NCBI GenBank assembly: GCA_951799405.1
Contig: OX637332.1
Span: 8,065,001 to 8,129,000, forward strand
DNA length: 64,000 nt
Direction: 5' to 3'
Source of the DNA: Agapetus fuscipes
Lineage: Eukaryota; Arthropoda; Insecta; Trichoptera; Glossosomatidae
Position numbers and translations under genes: made by a program. Shown in pieces: positions 1 through 9,011 of this stretch. Positions within the stretch are counted from its first letter, which is position 1. Each line of letters begins with the position of its first letter. The notes under the pieces were generated by a model. It was not told the origin of the DNA. It saw nothing but the letters and a program-made list of their open reading frames with translations, and searched no databases.

Positions 1-33
1 TAAATTAAAAAAAATATATATGTGGTAACAAAA

Positions 34-284
34 TTGGTATGCGGCTGACCACCCATGCTGTAAAAATGGTTCCTTTGCCAATGTCACCCCTGTCTCAGGG
101 AAGGACGGCAAGAGTTGCAGGGTGTATGTCCATTTGAGATTTGGTTTTTATGTTGTAGGTTCACATGAGGCATGTGCAAGCGCAAACTTGTTCGTGTCTG
201 GTTGTGAGAATGCATGTAATGCATGATGTAATGTGAATCTCTAATGTAACATATATTTGCAAGTTAGATTACATTAGATTAGAT
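34..284 (+). repeat. LT1 copy 1
   Basis: Starts TTGGTATGCGGCTGACCACC and ends in a TTAGATTAGAT tail. Near full length, lacking the first 15 or so bases. LT1 copies generally hold two short hairpins, CCCTG-ttt-CAGGG and CACATG-nnn-CATGTG; the second is imperfect here. Confidence 0.85.
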
Positions 285-295
285 ATAAAAATTTC

Positions 296-462
296 ACACT
301 TCGTCCCCACGACTTTTTGGCCAACGACATTTCGGTCAAAGACAAATCGGTCAACGACAACCCGTCCAAAGACAACTCGGCCATAGATAAATCGGTCACA
401 CGACACTTCGTCCACACGACTTTTCGGCCAACGACATTTCGGCCAAAGACAAATCGGTAGAC
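296..462 (+). repeat. Degenerate 15-17-bp minisatellite (MS-1)
   Basis: About ten imperfect units of the type TCGGTCAAAGACAAATCGG, with TCGTCCACACGAC variants. Related tracts lie at 1665-1712, 27176-27270, 27655-27880 and, inverted, 27968-28172. It abuts the tail of LT1 copy 1. Confidence 0.75.
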
Positions 463-616
463 AAATTGTAAAAAATTTCATAAGCCTTAAAAATTGACAA
501 CTATATTTTATTCTTGTATTGAAAATATAAAAAAAAAATCAGTGAACTGCACTCGACTTTCTTTCTTCGATGAAGTCCCTAAATGTGTGTAAAACTAGAA
601 CCATGGACTAGCTTGT

Positions 617-941
617 ACAACTAAGCTGCACGTATAGTGCAACTTCCTGCAGCTTTTTTCCCGAAAGGGTTGCTTATGGTGGGTAAAACCTATGTATTTT
701 CACAGGTAAGGGAGCCGGCCTTACGCCAACCACTTCGTTGAAGTGGGGATTTCCCTACTAGGGGAGCAGGTTTCTTATTTCTTGTGAAGGCTGAGTAAAC
801 CTTGCTGGTTTTTTTTTATGGTAGGTGGGTTTGCAATACACACCGAAAAGAGAAATAATTTTGACACCCTTGGTGGTGGGGATCGAATCCGAGCTTTCGG
901 CATCGAACGCAAGCTTTCTACCTCTGAGCTACTGACCGGAC
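617..941 (-). repeat. SINE-1 copy 1
   Basis: On the minus strand the copy starts with a tRNA-like head. The B box (GGATTCGA-type) is altered to GATCGAATCC on the plus strand, and the body ends CTAAGCTGCACG. Diverged from the better copies at 51775 and 58461. Confidence 0.8.
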
Positions 942-1313
942 TTATTGTATTAACAATATATAAAATATTATGTATATATATGTATAGTCATTCTTATATC
1001 AATAATAAATTAATTTTATTCCAACATGGTCACGCGGTGTGTGTAATATGTGACCAGCGTACGTAAAAGAGAAATTAGTAAATATCAAGTCAATACATTA
1101 AAAACATGATTAAATCATTTAAATAGCCTTATTCAGATTTATTAAGCAAAGTTGTATGAGGGGCTTAGAACAAATTACTTTTTTATCGACGAATGATGAA
1201 CCGAGATATTTGTGATGGATTGTTTTTTTTACATGGCATCTCACAATAAATGACAAATTTGTGCAACGGCTAGATTCCTATTTCCATCCTCAATGATTTT
1301 CATTCATATTACT
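942..1313. other. AT-rich spacer, nothing recognised
   Basis: No coding, repeat or RNA signal that I can support. Confidence 0.5.
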
Positions 1314-1361
1314 GTGTATAGCATTGAGGTATATATTATATATACCTCAATGGTGTATAGC
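1314..1361. repeat. Near-perfect palindrome between 9-bp direct repeats
   Basis: Two 15-bp arms (CATTGAGGTATATAT and its complement) flank a single T. The unit is bracketed by GTGTATAGC at 1314-1322 and 1353-1361. It looks like a 30-bp insertion with target duplication or a replication-error product. Confidence 0.7.
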
Positions 1362-1664
1362 CTCTGCACTTTTTGCGTCCTACTGACCAGTGACCGTTCA
1401 CAAGTGAATAAGAAAAAACACTGCAGCACATGATAATAATATTATTATCAAGACACCCTTCCTCATCAGCTGTATACAATGGCTGTATAGCTACTTCTTG
1501 ATCTAGTAATCCCTACGCTTCGGATTCGTTCGGATAAAGTCGTGCCACCTCGTTTATGCAAATTAGGCTTACGCGTCAACCCATGGTGGCAGACAGAGTG
1601 AATGAATCATAATATCATTGCATAATATACAATTATAATATTGGGATGATTTCTTCGGTACATA

Positions 1665-1712
1665 TATACATGTGACTGAAATGTTGACCGACTTGTCGTG
1701 TGGACGAAGTGT
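1665..1712 (-). repeat. Short MS-1 minisatellite tract
   Basis: GTGACTGAAATGTTGACCG and TGTCGTGTGGACGAAGTGTG are MS-1 units in reverse orientation. Confidence 0.5.
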
Positions 1713-1847
1713 GAAATGAAAGTGAAATGAAAGTATTGTTAATCGTTTGGACTAACTTTAATACTTTTGTTTTCAAATATGTTGTATTTTAATAAAAAAA
1801 AGTATATGTAAAACAAGAAAACACAATGTAAAAAATTAAAAATATAC

Positions 1848-1938
1848 ATCGTCAAACGGATTCGAACCTCTCACCCTTGCGTGGCAGTCCGTTGCGCAAG
1901 CTGTTCGGCCAGAGCTTCTCACGGCCAGACTGAAGAAA
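1848..1938 (-). repeat. tRNA-like SINE head, unassigned family
   Basis: The minus strand carries a perfect B box (GGTTCGAATCC) about 50 bases after a TGGCCGAACAGC A-box-like sequence. The body does not match SINE-1 or SINE-2. No clean acceptor stem is visible, so it is a SINE relic, not a tRNA gene. Confidence 0.45.
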
Positions 1939-3804
1939 ATAAAGATGCATAAAGCGTAACAAATAATAAAAAAGGTTTGTATCCAAGAGAAGTACTCGTA
2001 GCTCATCGCATCGGTCGCGTTGGCGCAAACAATGGCGAAAAAAATGAAATTTACGCATAATTTAATGACCGAAATGAATACCTTAGCGATTTCAGATTGA
2101 TTTCATATTAGAATAGCGCAATCAACATATTATTTTCAATGCATTAAAAGTTTCAAAGGAAGTAAAACTACAGTAGTTTTTCATATTTGCCCGACGGAGT
2201 GCCCCATACATTTTTGATGCGTACCATCTATGAATATTTTTTGTTACCATCGATGTGTCGTACCACCTTAAAGTAAACAGACTTCAAACTACAACAATTT
2301 GATATTCTTATGTTTTTGAGTATACAAGATGATTTTTCATCAAATTGTGAACCAGAACCATCTAATACTTTATTTCATGCATAGATGCTGGTAGGAACAC
2401 TTGATTTACCATCATTCAATTAGTCACATAACAATAATTTAATTTAAGCTGGATTTATTATTTGCTGCCTTTTATAGCTATATTTTTAGTAGTTTGAAGT
2501 CTGTAATAAAACAATATTTGAATATAAGAAATAGAAACAGCAAAATTTGGCAAAACTATGTCCCATTCAGTACTATGAATCAAGTAAACATGTGTTTTTT
2601 CAATCCTTGTAGGCACATATCAGTAGGCCTTAAGTTCTTACAATGGATGTTTGATGTATCCAGATTTTTTTTCAAATACATTTCATTCTAGTGCACTCAT
2701 TTAAACAACAATTAACATTTAAACTTATTAAACTAAAATTAAATAGACAGAGATGACGCAAGAATTATACTATAACACAATATCATTTCAACCAGGTTGA
2801 TAGATATTTGCAATGATATTCTGTGATTTATGATTCTATGCAATACCTTAAAATAATCGCAGCAAATATGCAAACATTCATTAAAAAATAATAAATTATA
2901 TGTTTACCTAACGCATAGACTTAAATATAATTCTCTACATCCCATGTTAAATAAGTTTTTTTGTTGTTTTTTCTTTTGGATATAATAAAGAAATGAGTGC
3001 ACTATTGTTAACATTTACCAACATTTTTATGTGCTTTCGGACCTCAAGTAATACCACAATTTTAGAAATTAAAGTTCAAACAGAAATCCAATACTTAAAA
3101 TGAAGCAAAAAAAATAATAATTTAGAAATCAAGTATCCACGAGAACTTTGTAAAAAAGAATAAAGCCATTGTAAAAATATAAATGAAATGCATAATAATA
3201 TAATATATACATGTAAATATAATAATTTACAAGTTGCCTTTGAATAAATCAATATGAAATGTTTGAAATCCATTTACCAAGTTCTTCTTTACTTCATACT
3301 GATACTGCAATGATTTATACCACCTTAATGTAATTAAAAAACATTTCATTTCCCATCACACACACCTTTCATACGTTATATTTACTTTTGCCTATCCTAT
3401 TGCAGTATCAAACGACATATCTCGCATGATTTTCAATTTGCCATACTGGGATTATAATGTAAACTTAACCTCAATTGCATTTTTAAATAAATGTAGATTT
3501 TAACCTTTGTCAATAAATAAATAAAAACGAATGAATGCAATTACAACATGTTTTTACATCTGTTGATTTTGTCTTAATAAAAAAAAGATAATTTTCTGGT
3601 GTAAGGTCCTGACATATTCCATGAAGCTTTATCTGTTCCTCAATAGTAGTAAAGCAAATTTAATTTTTCAAAATTTGCATGCAAATAAAGCTTCCCTTAT
3701 ATTTTTGTATGTAAAAAATTACACACTGAATAATGTGTCCTTCAACAGATGTAGATATGAATTAGTGAGGTTATGTTGCATTATAACCCCGCTATGCGAG
3801 TCGT
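1939..3804. other. AT-rich sequence downstream of the CaaX gene
   Basis: No coding signal. A perfect 16-bp inverted repeat lies at 2278-2293 and 2490-2505 (ACAGACTTCAAACTAC). The 3' UTR of the CaaX gene presumably occupies the right-hand end, but I could not place a poly(A) site. Confidence 0.4.
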
Positions 3805-4008
3805 CTACTGGATGACGCAACACTTGCACTTGGGTTTCTTCTTGATGAGGACGTGCTCTGGTTGTTGGGGCTCGGCTGGTCCCAGTCGCTGCACCTCCAG
3901 GCCTCCCTCCGCCGCCCCGCCACCATTGCTGGTGCCGTTCTTCACTCCCGACTGGACAGTTGAAGCTTTGGTCTGCTTCTGCGGAGACTGTGTGATGGGC
4001 TGGCCCGT
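3805..4008 (-). CDS. CaaX-protein gene, terminal exon c with lipidation motif
   Basis: This 204-bp last exon begins after ATAATTCCAG| and encodes 67 residues then TAG. It is low-complexity and polar (TGQPITQSPQ, then a Gly/Ala-rich run), ending in a lysine cluster and cysteines: LIKKKPKCKCCVIQ. The final CVIQ is a CaaX box, expected to be prenylated, proteolysed and carboxymethylated. The two preceding cysteines beside lysines are plausible palmitoylation sites, so the product should be a peripheral plasma-membrane protein with a disordered body. Basic KCKCC plus CaaX is the pattern I know best from paralemmins (vertebrate form KKxRCKCCSIM). That is a resemblance of the tail only. Ras-superfamily proteins and PRL phosphatases also end in CaaX, but no GTPase or phosphatase motif is present. 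Confidence 0.7.
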   Translation of the reverse strand, partial: TGQPITQSPQKQTKASTVQSGVKNGTSNGGGAAEGGLEVQRLGPAEPQQPEHVLIKKKPKCKCCVIQ

Positions 4009-4510
4009 CTGGAATTATATGAGATACATATCAGTATACATTTGATATTTGATGAGCCCTGTTTTAGTGTAAATCACATCCATAAAGTGTGGTTGTTGTT
4101 ATAGAGGGCCACAATTACATAAGCAAGAGTTTCTTGACTTATGTATAGGGCTGACCCAATATAGTAGAAACAATTTCCTCCCGGTTTCAGTGAAAACTGT
4201 TCCTATGTGTAATTTTTCAGCTACACATCGCAGCTACAATCACAAAGCTCACTATTTATTTGTAAGATGTTCAACTGCCAGTGGGACAGTTACTTAAAAG
4301 GGAGAATAATGTAGCACAAAAAATATATTGAATATACTGAAATTCAGATGGCAACTGTTGTTTAGCTGTTTCGAGACTGAGGAGAAGCATTTGAGAAAGA
4401 GGTTCTTTTTTAAGTGATTATCAATGTCAGAGCTATTTCACAGGACACAAGGAGACGATTTAGAAGCAGATGAAGGAGGCGAGGATGAAGTAGAAGGAAT
4501 TCTAGTTTAC
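4009..4510 (-). other. Intron between exons b and c
   Basis: AT-rich 502-bp intron with GT-AG ends. No repeat that I recognise lies within it. Confidence 0.55.
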
Positions 4511-4688
4511 CCCTTGGTTGTCGGGCTCGCAGTTGTCAGTCTCGTCGGCGTAAGGCAGCGGTGAGGCCGCTGTTCCCCCAGGAGTGGGCGTGATGGGCTT
4601 GCCGCCCCTGATGAGAGACACAATCTCGTCCGCTTCCCGACTCAGGTCACCGTCGGGTCTGAACGGGTTGTCCCAACCACTCTCCGTG
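4511..4688 (-). CDS. CaaX-protein gene, exon b (internal)
   Basis: This 178-bp exon carries 59 full codons after completing the split serine codon. The acceptor is strong (pyrimidine-rich TTTTTGTGTTGCAG|C) and the donor is AAGGG|GTAAAC. The peptide begins TESGWDNPFRPDGDLSREAD, continues with EIVSLIRGGKPITPTP, and ends in an acidic, proline- and serine-containing stretch (ADETDNCEPDNQG). It enters in phase 2 and leaves in phase 0, matching exons a and c. The look is of a conserved short motif (DNPFRP..DLSREADEIV) followed by a disordered linker. I cannot name the family from this segment. Confidence 0.7.
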
Positions 4689-5488
4689 CTGCAACACAAA
4701 AAGACACACATTTAGCATAACATTACCTACATTAAATTAGATAAGCTCACCTTACCTTGACTCATGAATGGAGTCGGATCTATTAGTTGAGTGCCATTAT
4801 TACAAAGTTTATGAGAATTTAACCCTTCAACTGCTGGTGACACATATGCGTCAATCATAGACGTCATCCAAATTTTATGATTTATGTAACGGATGTATGT
4901 AACTTTTAACTTATCCCTAACATTGTTCAAGAATTCAAAAGTCTGCAAGTGGAAATATGCACTACACCTTTGTGATTTTTGTTCTTGAATAACTAATACA
5001 TGTGACTGTTCACATAGTTTGAAGTGACGTCAATCAATGAAGGTAGGAAATCAATAAATGTTTTTCAAAAACGTACTTGAAAGTCTTCCATACGGGGGGG
5101 TATCCATATATAGCCAGAATATTCAGAAGCGAAAAGGTTAAAAATCGAATTTGTGAAGGAGAGTTTGAGTTCTACGATTGACTTTGAATAAATAACGCAA
5201 GATCTTTTTGCTCAGTGCCCCTAGTAAGAATAATATATTTGAACTTAACCATGGTATTTATTAAAAAATGTATGGACACAAACTCCCAATTTTCTCCAAT
5301 TCTACTAACACTTACCTAAGGCCTCACTAGCGCTTGGAATGGTTTAGATTTACGTACTATACGCATACATAAAAACCCATGTAAGCCATAGTAAGGCCTG
5401 AGGGAAGTGTTTTTATTATCGGTGAATTATGTGAAAAAAATTGCTTAAAGTGAGCATTTAATTTTTTTTTTGCTAAAATGCTATCCTT

Positions 5489-5896
5489 GGGCAGCATAAT
5501 TCAGCAGCAAGACTCATATTCGGGATACCCAAATTCACTCACATCACTCCGGTGTTAAAAACATTACATTGGCTTCGTTTCCGGGAGAGGGTGGTCTACC
5601 GTGTTTGTGTGATGGTATATAAAGCCATCAATAGCTTGGCTCCACCTTATCTGACTGACATGATGTTGCCTGTTGAGATGGGTGTAAGGAGGCTGACACT
5701 CAGATCTGCGGGCGATGGAGCAGTCAATTTGGTTCAGCCATGCCGTCAGATTTGTACAAATTTCGGAGACCGCGCTTTCCGTGTTGCGGGTCCGGTGGAG
5801 TGGAACAGACTGCCACCCGGAGTGAAGAACTCAAAATATGTGGGTGTATTTTGCGGAGCACTCAAGACTAACCTTTTCAAAAAGTCTTATCCATGA
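5489..5896 (+). pseudogene. L2/CR1-like LINE, C-terminal end of reverse-transcriptase ORF
   Basis: One open frame of about 135 codons reads from GQHNSAARLIFGIPKF to LKTNLFKKSYP and a TGA. It matches the region after the reverse-transcriptase domain of CR1/L2-group non-LTR retrotransposons: ITPVLKTLHWL, VYKAINSLAPPYL, GDRAFRVAGPVEWNRLP and the terminal LKTNLF. The polymerase and endonuclease domains are missing, so this is a 5'-truncated insertion with no upstream start. The frame has no stops, so it may be fairly young. Its 3' UTR follows directly and carries the sequence also used by SINE-2. Confidence 0.85.
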
Positions 5897-5995
5897 TCGG
5901 AGAGGGCCCTTGAGGTGTGACACACACAAAAACGGCGCTCTCTTATCATTTGTAATTTAAAATAAATTAGCCTGATATTATTACTATTATTATTG
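5897..5995 (+). repeat. 3' UTR and (ATT)n tail of the L2/CR1-like LINE
   Basis: The segment contains GAGAGGGCC (5900-5908) and GGCGCTCTC (5934-5942), which can pair with one mismatch around a loop of about 25 nt, then an AT-rich stretch ending in ATTATT repeats. The block CCCTTGAGGTGTGA plus CACACAAAAAC is nearly identical to the 3' ends of SINE-2 copies here. Confidence 0.75.
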
Positions 5996-6157
5996 GGATT
6001 CAATATGAAGTTTCACAGCTATTTGAGGTGGAGGACATATTATGTATCCATAAAAATTTGAGCAATTTTGAGTTTTACTACCTTGGGGGTTATCCACACG
6101 TTAATTTAGAGCGGGTGGCTGAAGTAGGATTGGTTTTTAGTTATGGATGAAGGTTAC

Positions 6158-6231
6158 CTGTCCACGAGCTTGGTTGGTTTTTTGGGTCCCGTGATGACGT
6201 AGAACAACACTCCGCCATGGGAGATGGCCAT
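6158..6231 (-). CDS. CaaX-protein gene, exon a (possible start exon)
   Basis: Read on the minus strand, this segment gives 24 codons beginning MAISHGG and ending KKPTKLVD plus two bases, followed by a consensus donor (ACAG|GTAACC). The ATG has A at -3 and G at +4, a strong initiation context, and an in-frame TAA lies 15 bases upstream, so I take it as the start codon. A weaker alternative is an internal exon entered at CATCAG|ACA. The phase-2 end fits exon b, whose first base completes AG|C to serine. The high GC content against AT-rich flanks supports coding. I do not recognise this N-terminal segment. An alternative promoter would make this a short isoform of a longer gene. Confidence 0.6.
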
Positions 6232-7426
6232 TGTCTGATGCTCTTACCATACACAATACACTTCAATAACACCAATACATCACTCTACATAATATTAACA
6301 CTAAATTTTTATATCTATTTTCAGGTATATTTTATTTACTTTATAATGAAAGGACTGCACAGAAAAATAAAGATGCACAATTTTGAAGGTTGACTATCTT
6401 TTTTTAGAAATATCACTCATTTGTAGGTATTATTTTTTTATTGTTTTTATTAACTTTTTCATGCAGTTTAATCTAATATATAAAATCAAAAGGATGTATG
6501 AATGTTTGTTTGTCCTGTATGGACTCGTAAACTATTGAATCGATTGCGATGTAACTTACATGAGTTATTGTGTACATGCCGACTTAGGTTTCTGTATAAG
6601 CAATAAAGGAAATGAGAGCAAAAATATGCTTGACCTGTTTTAACCTAATGACAGGATTTTTTTAGAATAAAAGAAGTGTGCAAAGACACAACACATCTGC
6701 AGAGATTCTGGTCACCCTTAACAGAATGACGGTATGATACAGTAAGACAAGCGACCACAAGGTGTGGCAGGGCTAGTGTGTGATACAATACGAGTTTACA
6801 TTTTCACTGATATTACAGCGTAAATATTAACATTTAAGATTCATATTAAATGCACGCCCACAAGCAGACTTGTGTGAGCTCGTACTTAAATGTGCTGCAT
6901 GTGTACTTAGAAAATAAAAATCCAAATCTCTAATGATCATAAGCCGTGCAACTTTTGATGCCCGTCCCTGAAAGAGGTGTGGCATTGGCCAAGTGAACTA
7001 ATTTTTAGACCTCATTGCAACCTTCAAGCAAACGAACAATAATAATTATAATTTACATTCAACTGTATACAAGCAGATAATAAATTAAAAAAATATATAA
7101 AATACTAAATTATCATTAAAATAGCCATCAGTTGTAGATACAAATTAACCATTTTACGCGTTCTTTTGTATTACAATAAAATTTACGTAAACTTTTAATT
7201 TACACAATTGCACATATATTTTTAATCCATTTATTCGTAACCAGTCTATTTACAATCACTCATTTGTCACACCCAAAAAGGTGTGCTATACATGTACTAC
7301 ATCACATTGTCATCTGAAATGAAGGTCATTGCCAAATCTATTGTTGACTAATTAAATGTAGGCCATAGTTCAAAATACATGAAGGGGAGATGTCAATAGT
7401 GTACGAGGATGCTGGTAATCGGAACA
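6232..7426. other. Upstream spacer of the CaaX gene
   Basis: AT-rich with no recognised repeat. If exon a is a true first coding exon, its 5' UTR and promoter should be here, but I see no clear core promoter. Confidence 0.35.
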
Positions 7427-7520
7427 GCACTCCGAGTATAAAGCATTACATGAACTCCCCTCAATCGCGTAAATTGAAAAAATGTATGAAAACTACATCA
7501 CTCACTAGAAGGCTATAATA
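7427..7520 (+). repeat. Terminal part of a small MITE family (MT-1)
   Basis: CTCCGAGTATAAAGCATTAC followed by TCGCGTAAATTGAAAAAATG matches the arms of the inverted-repeat element at 40913-41034. Similar pieces occur at 25885, 26360 and 34310. Confidence 0.5.
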
Positions 7521-7942
7521 TATAATCTATGTTGCAATGATATCGGTTAAAAGAAATAAGCGCAGTTTGGTCAAAAATGAGTTATGAATGCTATCCTACA
7601 TAAAAAAAATTCCGCTCTTTCTAATGGGATAACTCCCATAGCTCTACGATGATTTTTTTTGTTTATGCCCTAGCAAAAACTGCGTTTTCGAAATATGGTT
7701 TTGGTGTAACTGACAAGATTTTGGCCTTTTTTGTCCTAAAGGCGTTTGTGACATGAAATATCGTCAAACATTGTAAAACCACATTAGTAGGAATGCCAAT
7801 AAATGCCTTTATTTTATTTTATTTTTAGAGCTGTTTTGATTTTAAAGATATGATAAACAATAAAAAAGTTATGGCATTTTCGGCAATCTCAAACTTTAAA
7901 CTACTCTCCTGAACAATTTAGTTTTCGTCGCTTATGCCCTAT

Positions 7943-8126
7943 TGCCTATTAAATGCGTTCCCAAAAGCAGACACGTATAAGTTCGCGCTTACGCATGCCG
8001 CACGTGGACTATAAACCCAATCTCAACGGACAACTCTTGACGACCTTCCCTGAAAAAGCGGTGACAATGACAAAGTGAAACATTGTTTTACAGTATTGGT
8101 GGTCAGCCTCATACCAACCTATAATA
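7943..8126 (-). repeat. LT1 copy 2, diverged
   Basis: Recognisable blocks are GCAGACACGTATAAGTTCGC, CGACCTTCCCTGAAA and GGTGGTCAGCCTCATACC. It lacks the TTAGA tail end. Confidence 0.75.
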
Positions 8127-8179
8127 AAGCTAAGCTATATTTTTAAATTTACTAATAGTTTTCAGGACAGACCCAGAAA

Positions 8180-8252
8180 ATCCCGAGTGACTGTAACTGT
8201 AACTCTGTCGCCATTCCGCTAGGGGTGGCCAGAGCCTCTGCAGAGTGAGGTG
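8180..8252 (+). repeat. Minor repeat family, copy 1
   Basis: CTGTAACTGTAACTC and CCAGAGCCTCTGCAGAGT recur in reverse orientation at 16730-16787. The family is otherwise unknown to me. Confidence 0.5.
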
Positions 8253-8389
8253 GCTAGATTTAGTGGTGGAAGTTTGGATATGTAGACGGAAAGACAGCGT
8301 TGGCAGCGGTTGATGAATGAGGCCATGCCCTACCCCAGGATGACGCGACAAAAAATATAAAGATGTTTATGATGTTTTTTGTGGCATTA

Positions 8390-8570
8390 GGCTCTCACAT
8401 CCAGCGGTTAATACTTGAGGATTGTTTTCCGAGATCTATTGCTGTGGTCGTAACAGTTGCATCAACATCACGCTGAAGAAGTCCATCGCAGAAATGAGCG
8501 AAACGTACAGAAACTCTATTTCTTATGATCCACGACAACAAAACCCGGAAAAATAACCCTAAAGGTATTT
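8390..8570 (+). repeat. Retroelement relic with hammerhead-like CTGAAGA...GAAAC block
   Basis: CTGAAGAAGTCCATCGCAG then GAGCGAAACG is shared with 48545-48580, and a related form is at 36507. The upstream TTTTCCGAGATCTATTGC recalls the 48600 copy. Possibly the pseudo-LTR of a Penelope-like element. Confidence 0.4.
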
Positions 8571-9007
8571 TTAGATCTTACTTATTTTAATATTATATTA
8601 TTTTTAGTTTCAGAAAGAAAATCATATCCGTATATTATAGTGAAACAAAAAAAAGTAAAGACCAAACGATTGTTGTGGACAAAATCGATTAGAATAAAAA
8701 AAAAATTATTCGCGAAAAGTTTCCATCCAGAGTTTGAAGATCATTAAATGCACGTTATTTTGTTTTGAAAGCTTCTAGGCCGGAAAATTGAACGCGCGGA
8801 AAAGAGTCCAATTATTAAGTTGGCAAACTTGCTTCCCACGGCTGCCAAATTTTTAGAGGTTAGAAAACATTGCTTATTTGCGGAATTTACGACAGGCGCT
8901 TCGCCGTGTCCCTGTGAATAGCTTTTTCATGGAGACACTAGAGTTTTATTTTGGGGAAAAAGACACTTATGTATTTCAGCTACTTATTCCAGCGAATTAT
9001 AAGAAAA
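8571..9007. other. Spacer, nothing recognised
   Basis: AT-rich left flank of the first piggyBac element. Confidence 0.5.
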
Positions 9008-9011
9008 TTAA

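Larger units (their letters stand above)
4689..6157 (-). other. Intron between exons a and b, hosting a LINE fragment
   Basis: The 1469-bp intron has GT-AG ends. It contains a 5'-truncated LINE in the opposite (plus) orientation at 5489-5995; the rest is AT-rich with no recognised feature. Confidence 0.55.

Noticed and set aside
296..462. CRISPR-like array
   Set aside because: Units are 15-17 bp, degenerate and contiguous with no spacers, in a eukaryotic context.
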